This document shows positions 1-8,828 of a stretch of 64,000 bases of DNA, piece by piece. Position numbers and translations under genes: made by a program. The notes under the pieces are model-generated. The model did no database searches, was not told the origin of the DNA, and was given only the letters and a program-made list of their open reading frames with translations. Within the stretch, counting starts at the first letter, position 1, and the number at the start of each line of letters is the position of its first letter. This stretch comes from Paratissierella segnis (GTDB lineage: Bacteria > Bacillota > Clostridia > Tissierellales > Tissierellaceae): assembly GCF_014385195.1 (NCBI RefSeq), contig NZ_JACRTG010000008.1, forward strand, positions 62,001-126,000, read 5' to 3'.

Positions 1-606
1 AATAAACAATATGTTATTTAAAGGAACATTATTTGCAAAATCTATTAGATTATCAAAACTAAATTTTTTAATTTTATATTTAATTTCATTGGAAGGGTTA
101 GATTCCTTAGCTTGCTCAGGTAATGGATAATCATTATTCATTAAAATTTCATCGTTTTTGCTCTGAAAAACTATATTTGTGTGGGCATCTTTTATTATAA
201 CCTTTGATTTGTCTTTCCTGCCAAAAGCTTCGACCGAAATGTATAGGCTATCAGCATCTTTGTCCAATTCCAGATTTATTATTTTGGAATTAACTATGTC
301 GTGTGCTTTTTGAATACTATCCTTATTTGTATCCTTAAGAACTTCCAAGACATACTCGGATTTCCCAATTACAAGCGCTAAGGCTGCGGCAAACACTATT
401 CCACGTTCATCTGTACCAGGGATACCTACTCCTAATCCATTTTTTAATATATTAGTATTTACAGTAATATTTAGTTTTTTAACTTCATCATCTAGTATTT
501 CTTTAGCTTTTGCCACCGCATAAGCTACTGCGCCGGGTTCAGTACATCCAAGGGCCGGAGTCACTTGATTTTTTAAAATATCTATTAATAATTTGTTATC
601 GTCCAT
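1..606 (-). CDS. cyuA: L-cysteine desulfidase / UPF0597 family protein (N-terminal part)
   Basis: The gene starts at 606 and runs leftward off the window, so only 202 N-terminal residues are visible. They include VTPALGCTEP at residues 15-24. This Cys-containing signature is typical of the CyuA/YhaM (serine dehydratase alpha-like, UPF0597) family, whose archaeal and E. coli members break L-cysteine down to pyruvate, ammonia and sulfide with an Fe-S cluster. A strong AGGAGG site lies just upstream of the ATG. Upstream of that is a well-formed sigma-54 promoter (634-650), and a sigma-54 activator is encoded divergently, so expression is probably switched on by that activator. Cysteine as substrate is inferred from the family; other small amino acids cannot be excluded. 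Confidence 0.8.
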   Translation of the reverse strand, partial: MDDNKLLIDILKNQVTPALGCTEPGAVAYAVAKAKEILDDEVKKLNITVNTNILKNGLGVGIPGTDERGIVFAAALALVIGKSEYVLEVLKDTNKDSIQKAHDIVNSKIINLELDKDADSLYISVEAFGRKDKSKVIIKDAHTNIVFQSKNDEILMNNDYPLPEQAKESNPSNEIKYKIKKFSFDNLIDFANNVPLNNILFI

Positions 607-633
607 TTATACTACCTCCTAATTCTTAAATAT

Positions 634-650
634 TGCACTTTTTATGCCAA
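634..650 (-). promoter_or_regulatory. Sigma-54 (-24/-12) promoter of the cysteine desulfidase gene
   Basis: Read on the minus strand the site is TTGGCATAAAAAGTGCA. The invariant GG and GC are 10 bases apart, as in the consensus TTGGCACG-N4-TTGCA. It lies about 28 bases upstream of the start codon at 606 with the RBS in between. The adjacent divergent gene encodes a sigma-54 activator. Confidence 0.8.
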
Positions 651-856
651 GAGTTAATTCATGAACAAAAGCTGCATTATTGCTTAATTACAAGATATTG
701 TCCAACATTTAGAATTAGTAATTTATCAAATATAATAATTTGTTTAAATAGTAATTTGATAAAGAGTTTGCAAACAATGTTAATATCATTGTTTTTATGG
801 AATTATCATTTCTGTTTGATACATTCTCAATCTTGATAAATATTTTACTTAAAATC

Positions 857-885
857 TTGAATGTAATAAATTAATGTGATAATAT
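857..885 (+). promoter_or_regulatory. Sigma-A type promoter of the sigma-54 activator gene
   Basis: TTGAAT at 857-862, a 17-base spacer and TAATAT at 880-885 precede the regulator start at 926. The fit to consensus is moderate. Confidence 0.4.
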
Positions 886-925
886 TTAAATTAATAATTT
901 GTGCTTGAATTTGGGGGAAGGTTTT

Positions 926-2662
926 ATGAGCTTACTCAAGGGAATTCGTTCAGAGGTTCAGCATATGATTGAGGCTATGTATGCGGTAACTAATATTGAT
1001 TTTACAATTGTTGATGAGAACTTATACAGAATAGCTGCAACTAATAATCTTAAATATTCAGTTGGTAAGAAGGCACCTTTTCATTCTGCCTTCCATCATT
1101 GCATTGAAACTGGAAAACAGATTTTTATCGAGGACGCTCGGTCGAGTCCAATTTGTTTAGATTGTGCAAACAAGGTAAATTGCAGTGAACTATCGGAGTT
1201 ATGTATACCTATACATTATAATGATAATATAATCGGTGTTCTTGGCATGTGTGCATTTAATGAGAGAGCTAAGGATAATTTAATCAATAATCGAGACAGC
1301 TACGCAAGATTTGAAAAACAATTAAGCAGTATTATTTCTACCATATTGGGAGAAAAAGAGTATGGGATGATGCTGGAATACAAATCTTTGGAGCTTATGA
1401 CCTTAATTAATTCTCTTAACGAAGGCATAATAATTTTAAATCATAATAAAGAAGTTATAACTATAAATAATTATATAATTGACAAATTAGGATTGGATAT
1501 AAATCAAATTCCGCCGATTTATAACATACTCCCTGATAAGATTTTTAAAAAGTTAATTGAGAATAATTTTAAAGGCGAAATCGGTCCGGTAAAACTTGGA
1601 GGGTTTGAATTTATTATAAATTCCAGTCCGATATTGATTAAGGATAAAAAACAGGGTGTTGTTTTAGTTCTTTCAGATTTCAGAAAGATGAAGGAATCAG
1701 TATTGAAGTCTAATTTGTCCAAAGATATAATTACCTTTGATGATATAATAGGGGAGAGCGAGGTACTTCTGGAAGCAAGAAGACAAGCCATACAGGTAGC
1801 CGGAAAGGATGTATCAGTATTATTATTTGGCGAATCCGGAACTGGAAAGGAGGTATTTGCAAGAGCAATCCATACTGCAAGCTGCCGTAAGGATAATGTT
1901 TTTATGGCTATTAATTGCGGAGCAATACCGGAAAATTTAATTGAAAGTGAATTGTTCGGATATGAAAAAGGCTCATTTACCGGCGCAAATAGAACCGGGA
2001 AGGTAGGTAAATTTGAGGCATCCAAAGATGGTACTTTATTTCTCGACGAAATTGGAGACTTGCCTTATTCTATGCAGGTAAATCTATTGAGAGCTTTAGA
2101 GGAAAAGGAAATTACAAGAGTTGGCGGTAATGAACCAATAAAGGTAAATCCCAGAATAATTTCTGCAACAAACAAGGATCTTGCTAACATGGTTGCTCAG
2201 CATTTATTTAGAGAAGATTTATTCTATAGACTAAATATAATCCCAATTCATATACCGCCATTAAGAGAGCGGGGGTTTGATGTAATTATTCTTGCCAGAT
2301 ATTTCTTAAGGTATTTTTCAGAAGTGTATGATAAAAACTTAGATGGATTTACTGCCGAATGTGAACAACTTTTACTTCAATACAACTACCCCGGAAATAT
2401 TAGGGAGCTTAAGAATTTAATTGAGTACGCTGTTATCTTTGAGGAAAATAGCTTAGTAAGTTTAGAAACGATAAAGAGCAAAATAGGTTTTAAAAAAGAA
2501 AGATTAAACAATTTATCATTAGCGGAATTAACTAAAGCCTATGAAAAATCTGTAATCGAAAATGAATTACAATTGGCAGGTGAATGTCTTGACGCAAAAC
2601 GTGATGTTGCAAGAAAACTTGGCATCAGTATTGCTACACTGTATCGCAAGTTGGAAGACTAG
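926..2662 (+). CDS. Sigma-54-dependent transcriptional activator (GAF-PAS-AAA+-Fis HTH)
   Basis: This is an enhancer-binding protein. The N-terminal ~140 residues look like a GAF-type sensor rich in Cys (including [10 protein letters not shown]). A PAS-like segment follows at about 150-260. The AAA+ domain has Walker A GESGTGKE near residue 302, the sigma-54 contact loop as GSFTGA near 350 and Walker B LFLDEIGD near 372. A Fis-type helix-turn-helix ([16 protein letters not shown]) ends the protein. I use ATG 926 because GGGGGAAGG lies directly upstream; a TTG at 899 would add nine residues but lacks an RBS. The divergent cysteine desulfidase gene with its sigma-54 promoter is the obvious target. 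The effector may be cysteine or a related thiol, which is inference. Confidence 0.9.
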   Translation: MSLLKGIRSEVQHMIEAMYAVTNIDFTIVDENLYRIAATNNLKYSVGKKAPFHSAFHHCIETGKQIFIEDARSSPICLDCANKVNCSELSELCIPIHYNDNIIGVLGMCAFNERAKDNLINNRDSYARFEKQLSSIISTILGEKEYGMMLEYKSLELMTLINSLNEGIIILNHNKEVITINNYIIDKLGLDINQIPPIYNILPDKIFKKLIENNFKGEIGPVKLGGFEFIINSSPILIKDKKQGVVLVLSDFRKMKESVLKSNLSKDIITFDDIIGESEVLLEARRQAIQVAGKDVSVLLFGESGTGKEVFARAIHTASCRKDNVFMAINCGAIPENLIESELFGYEKGSFTGANRTGKVGKFEASKDGTLFLDEIGDLPYSMQVNLLRALEEKEITRVGGNEPIKVNPRIISATNKDLANMVAQHLFREDLFYRLNIIPIHIPPLRERGFDVIILARYFLRYFSEVYDKNLDGFTAECEQLLLQYNYPGNIRELKNLIEYAVIFEENSLVSLETIKSKIGFKKERLNNLSLAELTKAYEKSVIENELQLAGECLDAKRDVARKLGISIATLYRKLED

Positions 2663-2671
2663 GAGGTAAAG

Positions 2672-3451
2672 ATGAATATAAAAACATTGTTTTATATAGT
2701 TGTGATGGCATTGTTAGTCGGTTGCAGTAAACCCCAAGATAAACCTGCTTATCCCGGCAAGGTTGTAGATGAACATAGCGGAGAAGTTGAAGAACCTTTG
2801 ACTTTAAAAGAACAGAGTGTACTTTTAAAAGAGTTTTATGATTTGCTGATTGAGAATGCTGATGAAGATACTATAGTCAAGTTTGTTGATGAACATATCG
2901 GTAGTTTGGATACGGAAAATGCAGATGATATGATATTGGAAATGGAAGATTATCTATTGAAAAAATCATTTGGTTTTGAACATACTTATGATACAGCAAG
3001 TAAATATATTGATCATGCATCAGACGAAGTAAAATCATATTTTGAATTGTTAAAGGCTGAAAGTCAAAATGTTTATACCGATGGTGACAATTTGAATATT
3101 GGGGTAGAAGAACTGCTGAATAGGGCTCTTAATGCGGAAAAGCATTTGAAGGATTATCCTACCGGGAAAACCAATAAAAAGGCATATGAGATGTATGAAA
3201 ATTATATTTACGGAGCGATATTAGGCTCAGGTAATCAGTATATATATGCAAATGAAAGCAGTTCTATTATAAAGGATGAAGTACTTAAAGTCTATAATGA
3301 AATCATTGATAAGGATAATGGCACCTATACAGCTAAGATCCTTACACAATATGTAGATGAATTGAGTAAGGATAATGGAGACTTGAATGGTCAAAATACA
3401 TTATACTTTTACGAAAACATCCATGAGATAATCCATTTGAATTCTAAATAG
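2672..3451 (+). CDS. Hypothetical lipoprotein
   Basis: The 259-residue product starts with a lipoprotein signal: a hydrophobic segment and lipobox LLVGC with Cys18 as the lipidation site. It should therefore be anchored on the outer face of the membrane. The rest is acidic and helical-looking, with no catalytic motif that I recognise. AGGAGG sits 5 bases before the ATG, and the gene begins only 9 bases after the sigma-54 activator, so the two are probably co-transcribed. A hairpin terminator directly follows. Function unknown; a role linked to the activator, such as sensing, is only a guess from position. Confidence 0.7.
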   Translation: MNIKTLFYIVVMALLVGCSKPQDKPAYPGKVVDEHSGEVEEPLTLKEQSVLLKEFYDLLIENADEDTIVKFVDEHIGSLDTENADDMILEMEDYLLKKSFGFEHTYDTASKYIDHASDEVKSYFELLKAESQNVYTDGDNLNIGVEELLNRALNAEKHLKDYPTGKTNKKAYEMYENYIYGAILGSGNQYIYANESSSIIKDEVLKVYNEIIDKDNGTYTAKILTQYVDELSKDNGDLNGQNTLYFYENIHEIIHLNSK

Positions 3452-3452
3452 G

Positions 3453-3482
3453 AAGTTAAGGATTTGAAACCTTAACTTTTTT
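3453..3482 (+). terminator. Rho-independent terminator after the lipoprotein gene
   Basis: A 9-bp perfect stem (AAGTTAAGG / CCTTAACTT) with an 8-base loop ends in a run of six T. It closes the activator-lipoprotein unit. Confidence 0.85.
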
Positions 3483-3508
3483 AAATACTAATATTACAGG
3501 AGATTTGT

Positions 3509-5272
3509 ATGAAAGGACAATATCAATATTTAAACAAATATATATATAGATATAAGGATAAATTTTTAATTGCACTTATATTTCTTATTCTGGAAGCCAT
3601 GGGGGATTTGATACAACCAACAATAATGTCTAGGCTAATTGATAAGGGAGTAAAAACGGGAGACCTTAAATACATATTTAAATTAGGCGGCCTAATGTTA
3701 TTTATGACAGCATTAGGTGCTATTTTTGCTTCGACAAGAAATATAGTGTCTTCAAGAGTATCGCAAAACTTTGGTGCTGATTTAAGAGAGGATTTATATA
3801 TTAAAATTCAAAACTTCTCTTTTGATAATATTGACAAATTTCAAGATGCTTCATTGATTATAAGACTTACTAATGATGTGAACCAGATTCAAAACTTTTC
3901 CCATGGACTGATGCGTATATTTGCAAAAGCTCCCATATTAGGTATCGGATCTGTAGTCATGGCATTTTTATTGAATAAAAGGCTTGCCCTGATAATCTTT
4001 GGCATCATTTCTTTTGTTGCATTTATAATACTTTTAAACCTGAAAATTTCTTATCCTATATTTACTAACATCCAAATTGCGTTAGATAAGGTAAATGGGG
4101 TAATGCGGGAATATTTATCCGGTATCAGAGTAGTAAAGGCATTCAATAGATTTAAATATGAGTCTATTCGCTTTAGAAATGTAAATGAGAAGTTAAAGGA
4201 TATTACCTTAAAAGGCATGAGAATTGTAGCGGTATTTAACCCAATAGTTACACTTATAGTCGATATAGGTATTGTTTTAGTCTTATATTTTGGCGGATTA
4301 AGAGTCAATACAGGGCAGATGGAAGTAGGTCAAATCATAGCATTTGTCAATTATATGACCCAAGTATTATTTTCGCTGATAATGATGACTAGAATTTTAA
4401 ATACATTTATACGCGCCAAGGCATCAGCTGAAAGAATAGGGGAAGTTTTTGATGAGGAAAATACCGTTCTGGAAAAAGAAAATCCGGTTACTTTCAAAAA
4501 TTTAAAAGGGAAAATAAAATTTGATCATGTATATTTTAAATACCATGAAAAGAGTAATTACGTTTTGGAGGATATAAATTTTACAGTAAGCCCCGGGGAT
4601 ACTGTGGCTATAATTGGCTCTACAGGTGCTGGTAAATCCACTTTAATAAATCTAATTCCAAGATTTTATGATTGTATAAAGGGGTGCATAAAGATAGACG
4701 GAATTGATGTAAGGGATATGGAATTGGAGGAATTAAGAGAAAATATAGCTATAGTCCCCCAAAAAACATTACTTTTTACAGGAAGTATAAAGGAAAATAT
4801 AAAGTGGGGAGATAAGTATGCCGGTGATGAAGAAGTGATAGAAGTATCGAAGATAGCACAAGCCCATGATTTTATTATTTCTTTTAATGATGGTTATGAT
4901 ACCTATTTAGGTCAAGAGGGAGTGAATCTTTCCGGAGGACAGAAGCAAAGAATATCTATAGCCAGAGCTTTGATAAAGAAACCTAAAATACTGATATTAG
5001 ATGACAGCACTTCTGCGGTAGATTTGATTACTGAAAGGAAAATCAAAGAGGGATTGAGAGATTATCTAAAAAAAACAACTGTCTTTTTAATTGCACAAAG
5101 GATTACCTCTGTGATGGACGCTGATATTATATTGGTTATGGATAGAGGCAGGATTGTGAGTGTAGGCAATCATGAAGAATTAATGAGCGTTTCTGAAACC
5201 TATCAAGATATATATATTTCTCAAATTGGGAAGGGGGTGGATCTCAATGGATCCAAGGCAAACCCGGAGTAG
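3509..5272 (+). CDS. ABC exporter, half with degenerate ATPase site
   Basis: This 587-residue half-transporter has six N-terminal membrane segments (ABC type I exporter fold) and a C-terminal ATPase domain. Visible motifs are Walker A GSTGAGKST (about 370), signature LSGGQ (about 475), Walker B ILILDDSTSAVD (about 495-506) and IAQR at the switch position. The catalytic Glu after Walker B is Asp and the switch His is Gln, which marks the degenerate site of heterodimeric exporters such as TM287/288, LmrCD and BmrCD. The next gene overlaps its 3' end and carries the canonical residues, so the two should form one transporter. Substrate unknown; drugs, lipids or peptides are typical for the family. 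Confidence 0.9.
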   Translation: MKGQYQYLNKYIYRYKDKFLIALIFLILEAMGDLIQPTIMSRLIDKGVKTGDLKYIFKLGGLMLFMTALGAIFASTRNIVSSRVSQNFGADLREDLYIKIQNFSFDNIDKFQDASLIIRLTNDVNQIQNFSHGLMRIFAKAPILGIGSVVMAFLLNKRLALIIFGIISFVAFIILLNLKISYPIFTNIQIALDKVNGVMREYLSGIRVVKAFNRFKYESIRFRNVNEKLKDITLKGMRIVAVFNPIVTLIVDIGIVLVLYFGGLRVNTGQMEVGQIIAFVNYMTQVLFSLIMMTRILNTFIRAKASAERIGEVFDEENTVLEKENPVTFKNLKGKIKFDHVYFKYHEKSNYVLEDINFTVSPGDTVAIIGSTGAGKSTLINLIPRFYDCIKGCIKIDGIDVRDMELEELRENIAIVPQKTLLFTGSIKENIKWGDKYAGDEEVIEVSKIAQAHDFIISFNDGYDTYLGQEGVNLSGGQKQRISIARALIKKPKILILDDSTSAVDLITERKIKEGLRDYLKKTTVFLIAQRITSVMDADIILVMDRGRIVSVGNHEELMSVSETYQDIYISQIGKGVDLNGSKANPE

Positions 5273-7076
5273 AGGACTCGCAGGGATTTCAGGCACAAAG
5301 GGAGTTAGAATGCCTCCTAAAAAGGCTAAGAATATTAAATATACTTTAAAAAGGCTATGGGATCTTTTCAAATCGGAGAAAAAGCAATTAATTATCACCT
5401 TTTTAATGATTATGCTATCAGCTGTTTTGGCGCTTATGGTTCCTTTTTTAATTGGGAAAGCTGTTGATACGATGTTTCTTGGCAAATCCTTGGTTGATTT
5501 CGACAATTTAAAAATAATACTTATTACTTTGCTTTCCATTTATATCATAGATAATTTATTGGTATTTTTACAAGAATATTTAGTTGCAGGAATATCTCAA
5601 AGACTTGTATTCAATTTGAGGGAAGATTTGTTTAAGAAGCTGCAATTATTGCCTATTATTTTCTTTGATAAAAATCCACATGGAGAAATCATGAGCAGAT
5701 TGTCCAATGACATAGACAATATAAGTGTTACGATTTCACAAACTACAGTACAGTTTATGTCATCAGCTGTAAATATTTTGGGGTCATTGATAATGATGCT
5801 ATATCTAAGCCCATTGATGACATTAGCAAGTATGGTGACTATACCGTTGGTTTATTTATTGACTAAAGTTATAGCCAAAAAGACAAGGGTTTTGTTCAGA
5901 GAGCAGCAAGAGACATTAGGACAGTTAAATTCCCATATCGAAGAGACTATAGGAGGTATACCTGTTATAAAGGCATTTAACAATGAAGGAAAGGTCATAG
6001 ATGAATTCATCGCTTATAATGATGTATTGAGAGATGTCGGTTTAAAGGCACAAATATGGTCAGGATTTATAATGCCTATTATGAATGTAATCAATAATTT
6101 TGGATTTAGTGTAATAGCAATAGTCGGAGGAACAATGGCTGTAAAGGGAATGATTTCCGTGGGTGTGATAGCCAGCTTTATTTCCTATTCTAAACAATTT
6201 ACAAGGCCTTTAAATGAACTTGCAAACACCTTCAATACATTGCAGTCAGGAATAGCCGGTGCTGAAAGGGTATTTGAGATATTGGACGAAGAAGAGATAA
6301 GAAAAGATGAAATTGATGCAATTGAGAAAGAAAATATAGATGGTGAAGTTGAGTTCAAAAATGTGTCCTTTGAATATAAAAAAGGTGAGCCTGTTTTGAA
6401 AAACATTTCATTTAAAGTGAAACCCGGAACGAATATAGCTCTGGTGGGTCCTACGGGTGCAGGCAAGACTACTATAGCCAATATATTAACAGGATTCTAT
6501 GACATTGTTGCCGGTGAAATTCTGATAGATGAAATCAACATAAAAGATTACAAGAAGGATAATTTACGAAAGATTTTTGGGATTGTGCTTCAGGACACTT
6601 ATTTATTTTCAGGGAGCATTTTGGAAAATATAAAATACGGAAGGTTAGAGGCGACAGACGAAGAAATAAAAGAAGCAGCAAAGTTGGCAAGGGCGGATGA
6701 TTTCATTATGAAATTGTCCAATGGGTATGATACCATATTAAACGAAGGCGGAACAAACTTAAGTCAAGGGCAAAGACAACTTTTAGCCATTTCCAGGGCA
6801 ATTTTATCCAATCCTTCGATTCTAATCTTGGATGAAGCAACAAGTTCGGTTGATACAAGAACCGAGTTGAAGATTCAGGAAGCCATGGCAAATTTGATGG
6901 AAGACAGAACCACATTTATAATTGCTCATAGATTGTCAACTATCAAGGATGCGGATATAATTTTGGTCATTGACAAGGGGCAGATTGTAGAATCAGGTAA
7001 TCATGATCAATTAATACAAAGAAAAGGTCATTATTATAATTTGTATATGAGCCAATTTGCAAATTTAGAAGGGTGA
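5247..7076 (+). CDS. ABC exporter, half with canonical ATPase site
   Basis: Partner of the preceding half-transporter. The 609-residue product has a ~35-residue basic N-terminal extension, six membrane segments and an ATPase domain with Walker A GPTGAGKTT, an LSQGQ signature (the variant seen in TM288-like subunits), Walker B LILDEATSSVD with the catalytic Glu, and IAHR with the switch His. ATG 5247 is preferred over TTG 5226 because GGGGGTGG lies 6 bases upstream. This makes the gene overlap the first by 26 bases and implies translational coupling. MPPKK at residue 29 could be an alternative start, but no good RBS is seen there. Confidence 0.9.
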   Translation: MDPRQTRSRGLAGISGTKGVRMPPKKAKNIKYTLKRLWDLFKSEKKQLIITFLMIMLSAVLALMVPFLIGKAVDTMFLGKSLVDFDNLKIILITLLSIYIIDNLLVFLQEYLVAGISQRLVFNLREDLFKKLQLLPIIFFDKNPHGEIMSRLSNDIDNISVTISQTTVQFMSSAVNILGSLIMMLYLSPLMTLASMVTIPLVYLLTKVIAKKTRVLFREQQETLGQLNSHIEETIGGIPVIKAFNNEGKVIDEFIAYNDVLRDVGLKAQIWSGFIMPIMNVINNFGFSVIAIVGGTMAVKGMISVGVIASFISYSKQFTRPLNELANTFNTLQSGIAGAERVFEILDEEEIRKDEIDAIEKENIDGEVEFKNVSFEYKKGEPVLKNISFKVKPGTNIALVGPTGAGKTTIANILTGFYDIVAGEILIDEINIKDYKKDNLRKIFGIVLQDTYLFSGSILENIKYGRLEATDEEIKEAAKLARADDFIMKLSNGYDTILNEGGTNLSQGQRQLLAISRAILSNPSILILDEATSSVDTRTELKIQEAMANLMEDRTTFIIAHRLSTIKDADIILVIDKGQIVESGNHDQLIQRKGHYYNLYMSQFANLEG

Positions 7077-7091
7077 TGGAAATCACCCTTC
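7068..7091. terminator. Hairpin between convergent genes
   Basis: GAAGGGTGA / TCACCCTTC forms a 9-bp stem exactly at the two converging stop codons. It lacks a T tract on either side, so it may be a weak terminator or an mRNA 3' stabiliser. Confidence 0.45.
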
Positions 7092-8581
7092 TATGGTCTT
7101 AAATGGGTATATATGTTTCCTACCAGTAAAGCCTCACCTCTTAACTCATACAATTCGCTAACGGTAACTAGCTGAAAGCCCCTATTTAGTAGTTCTGGGA
7201 CCAGAGTTTCTACTGCCTCGGCAGTGGCTTCAAATATATCGTGCATTAAAACAATATCTCCATCCTTAACTCTGGCAAGAATATGATCGCTGATTTTTTT
7301 AGCGTCTTTAATCTTCCAATCCTGAGGATCAATAGACCATAAAATTATTGGCATACCAATGGCAGAGCGTAGTTTTTCATCATAAGATCCATAGGTTGGT
7401 CTCAAAACCTTTGGTTCGCTTCCTACAACATCAAAGACTGCTTTTTGAGTTTTATTTATCTGATCTTTTAACTCTTTAGGAGTCAAGGTTGTTAATTGTT
7501 TGTGATTATAACTATGATTTCCTATCTCATTTCCCTCGTCTGCCATACGTTGTATTATATTTTTATAGTTTGGTACTCTATTTCCCAAAACAAAGAAGGT
7601 TGCTACACAATTATATTTCTTTAATGTATTAAGTATTGAAACTGTAGCCCTAGGATAAGGACCATCATCAAAGGTTAATGCAATCATGGGTTTGTTTGGA
7701 TCGATGTTTCTTGTGCTTGGTGCCAGAGCTTGTTTAATATCATCAGTAGGAATCTTTATTTCTTCATCCGCTGTTTCTTTTTTCCCACTTTCAATTATCT
7801 TTGAAGATGAAAAGATTTCAAGCAAATCTGAATTTATAAAATCCTTCTTTAGGAATTCAGATAAAAGGGTAAAGGGTATTTCAATTATTTGCGGACCAAG
7901 GTATCCTGGAAACAATTGATTTCTTTGAAAAACAATAATTATTCTATCTTCACCCAACAAAAAATTGGAGAAGTTATTGGGATTTGGTTTTATCCCTAAT
8001 TTGAATTCCTTAGTATCTACATATTCCTTATATCCCTCTATTTCTTCAAAATATTCTTTAGATAGCGATGATAATTTTTCTAAAAATTTTCCCTTGAAAA
8101 CATTTTTAAGTGCAACTTCTTTATCCTTCTTTAAATCAACTACCAATGTATCCAATTCAACTTTAGGATTTGCATAATAGGGAGTGTTTTCAAAGATTAT
8201 AAATTTAATGCTTACGATATCCTTTGGACCTTTATATAATTCGTAGTCTATATTCAACTCTGATTTATAATTTTTATTATTATGTATAGACTCATCTTCA
8301 ACCATTAGTTTAAAATTAGAAATCTCATTTTGTACCATGTCTTTAACTATATAATCGATCTTTTCCTCGTCAAAGACAGGATAGTGAACAGCGATAACGG
8401 AATGTTCACCATATTCGATAATTGATTCAATTGTGCCGAGAGAATAGAAATCATAGGGAGTGTCTTTTTTTGTTGCGGATGTAGTCTCAACCTTGGGATT
8501 TTTTATATTAAAAATTAGATTGAATATGTATACAAAAATGAATAAATAAACGATGTAAGCTGTCATTTTTTTCTTCTTCAT
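7091..8581 (-). CDS. Membrane-anchored polysaccharide deacetylase (PdaC-like)
   Basis: The protein should remove N- or O-acetyl groups from cell-wall glycan outside the cell. Residues ~5-25 form a signal anchor. A DUF3298/DUF4163-like region follows (about 50-240), then a NodB-fold deacetylase domain with all five motifs: TFDDGP (metal Asp pair), HSYNH (metal His pair), RPTYGSYD, WSIDPQDW and LMHDI. The arrangement resembles B. subtilis PdaC. I start at the ATG at 8581, which has AAAGG 9 bases upstream; a GTG six codons earlier is less likely. It is a single gene, convergent with the ABC exporter. The exact substrate (MurNAc or GlcNAc in peptidoglycan) cannot be told from sequence. Confidence 0.88.
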   Translation of the reverse strand: MKKKKMTAYIVYLFIFVYIFNLIFNIKNPKVETTSATKKDTPYDFYSLGTIESIIEYGEHSVIAVHYPVFDEEKIDYIVKDMVQNEISNFKLMVEDESIHNNKNYKSELNIDYELYKGPKDIVSIKFIIFENTPYYANPKVELDTLVVDLKKDKEVALKNVFKGKFLEKLSSLSKEYFEEIEGYKEYVDTKEFKLGIKPNPNNFSNFLLGEDRIIIVFQRNQLFPGYLGPQIIEIPFTLLSEFLKKDFINSDLLEIFSSSKIIESGKKETADEEIKIPTDDIKQALAPSTRNIDPNKPMIALTFDDGPYPRATVSILNTLKKYNCVATFFVLGNRVPNYKNIIQRMADEGNEIGNHSYNHKQLTTLTPKELKDQINKTQKAVFDVVGSEPKVLRPTYGSYDEKLRSAIGMPIILWSIDPQDWKIKDAKKISDHILARVKDGDIVLMHDIFEATAEAVETLVPELLNRGFQLVTVSELYELRGEALLVGNIYTHLRP

Positions 8582-8710
8582 ATTATCATTACCTTTCACC
8601 TATCAAGTAGTATATTATATAGCAAATATTTAGATAATATGCTAAAAAGGAAGGAGAATGGGTATAAACAATAGGGATTTTATTTTGTGATTTCAGAAGA
8701 TGAATTTCAC

Positions 8711-8726
8711 CCCAATTCGAATTGGG
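8711..8726. repeat. Perfect 16-bp palindrome upstream of an ABC exporter gene
   Basis: CCCAATTCGAATTGGG is a perfect loopless palindrome between the divergent deacetylase and ABC transporter genes. It could be an operator; a few T follow but not directly, so a terminator is less likely. Confidence 0.4.
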
Positions 8727-8828
8727 TTTACTATTTTTTGTTTATATTATATCATATTATTAGGGAGGTTTGCCGAAAAATAAAGAAGGGCATGTTTCAT
8801 ATTATGGGAAACAGGGAATTGGGGGCTG

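Larger units (their letters stand above)
607..925. promoter_or_regulatory. Divergent intergenic region with candidate activator sites
   Basis: No credible gene is seen in this 319-base gap. It holds the sigma-54 promoter at 634-650 and three dyads upstream of it: 10-bp arms at 722-731 and 754-763 (TTTATCAAAT / ATTTGATAAA), the 10-bp palindrome GTTTGCAAAC at 766-775, and 8-bp arms at 772-779 and 787-794 (AAACAATG / CATTGTTT). They lie 70-145 bp upstream of the promoter, the usual distance for enhancer sites of sigma-54 activators. Binding is inferred. Confidence 0.5.

Noticed and set aside
633..836. 67-codon open frame in the divergent gap before the sigma-54 activator
   Set aside because: No RBS, composition of non-coding AT-rich DNA, and it overlaps the sigma-54 promoter and its candidate activator sites.
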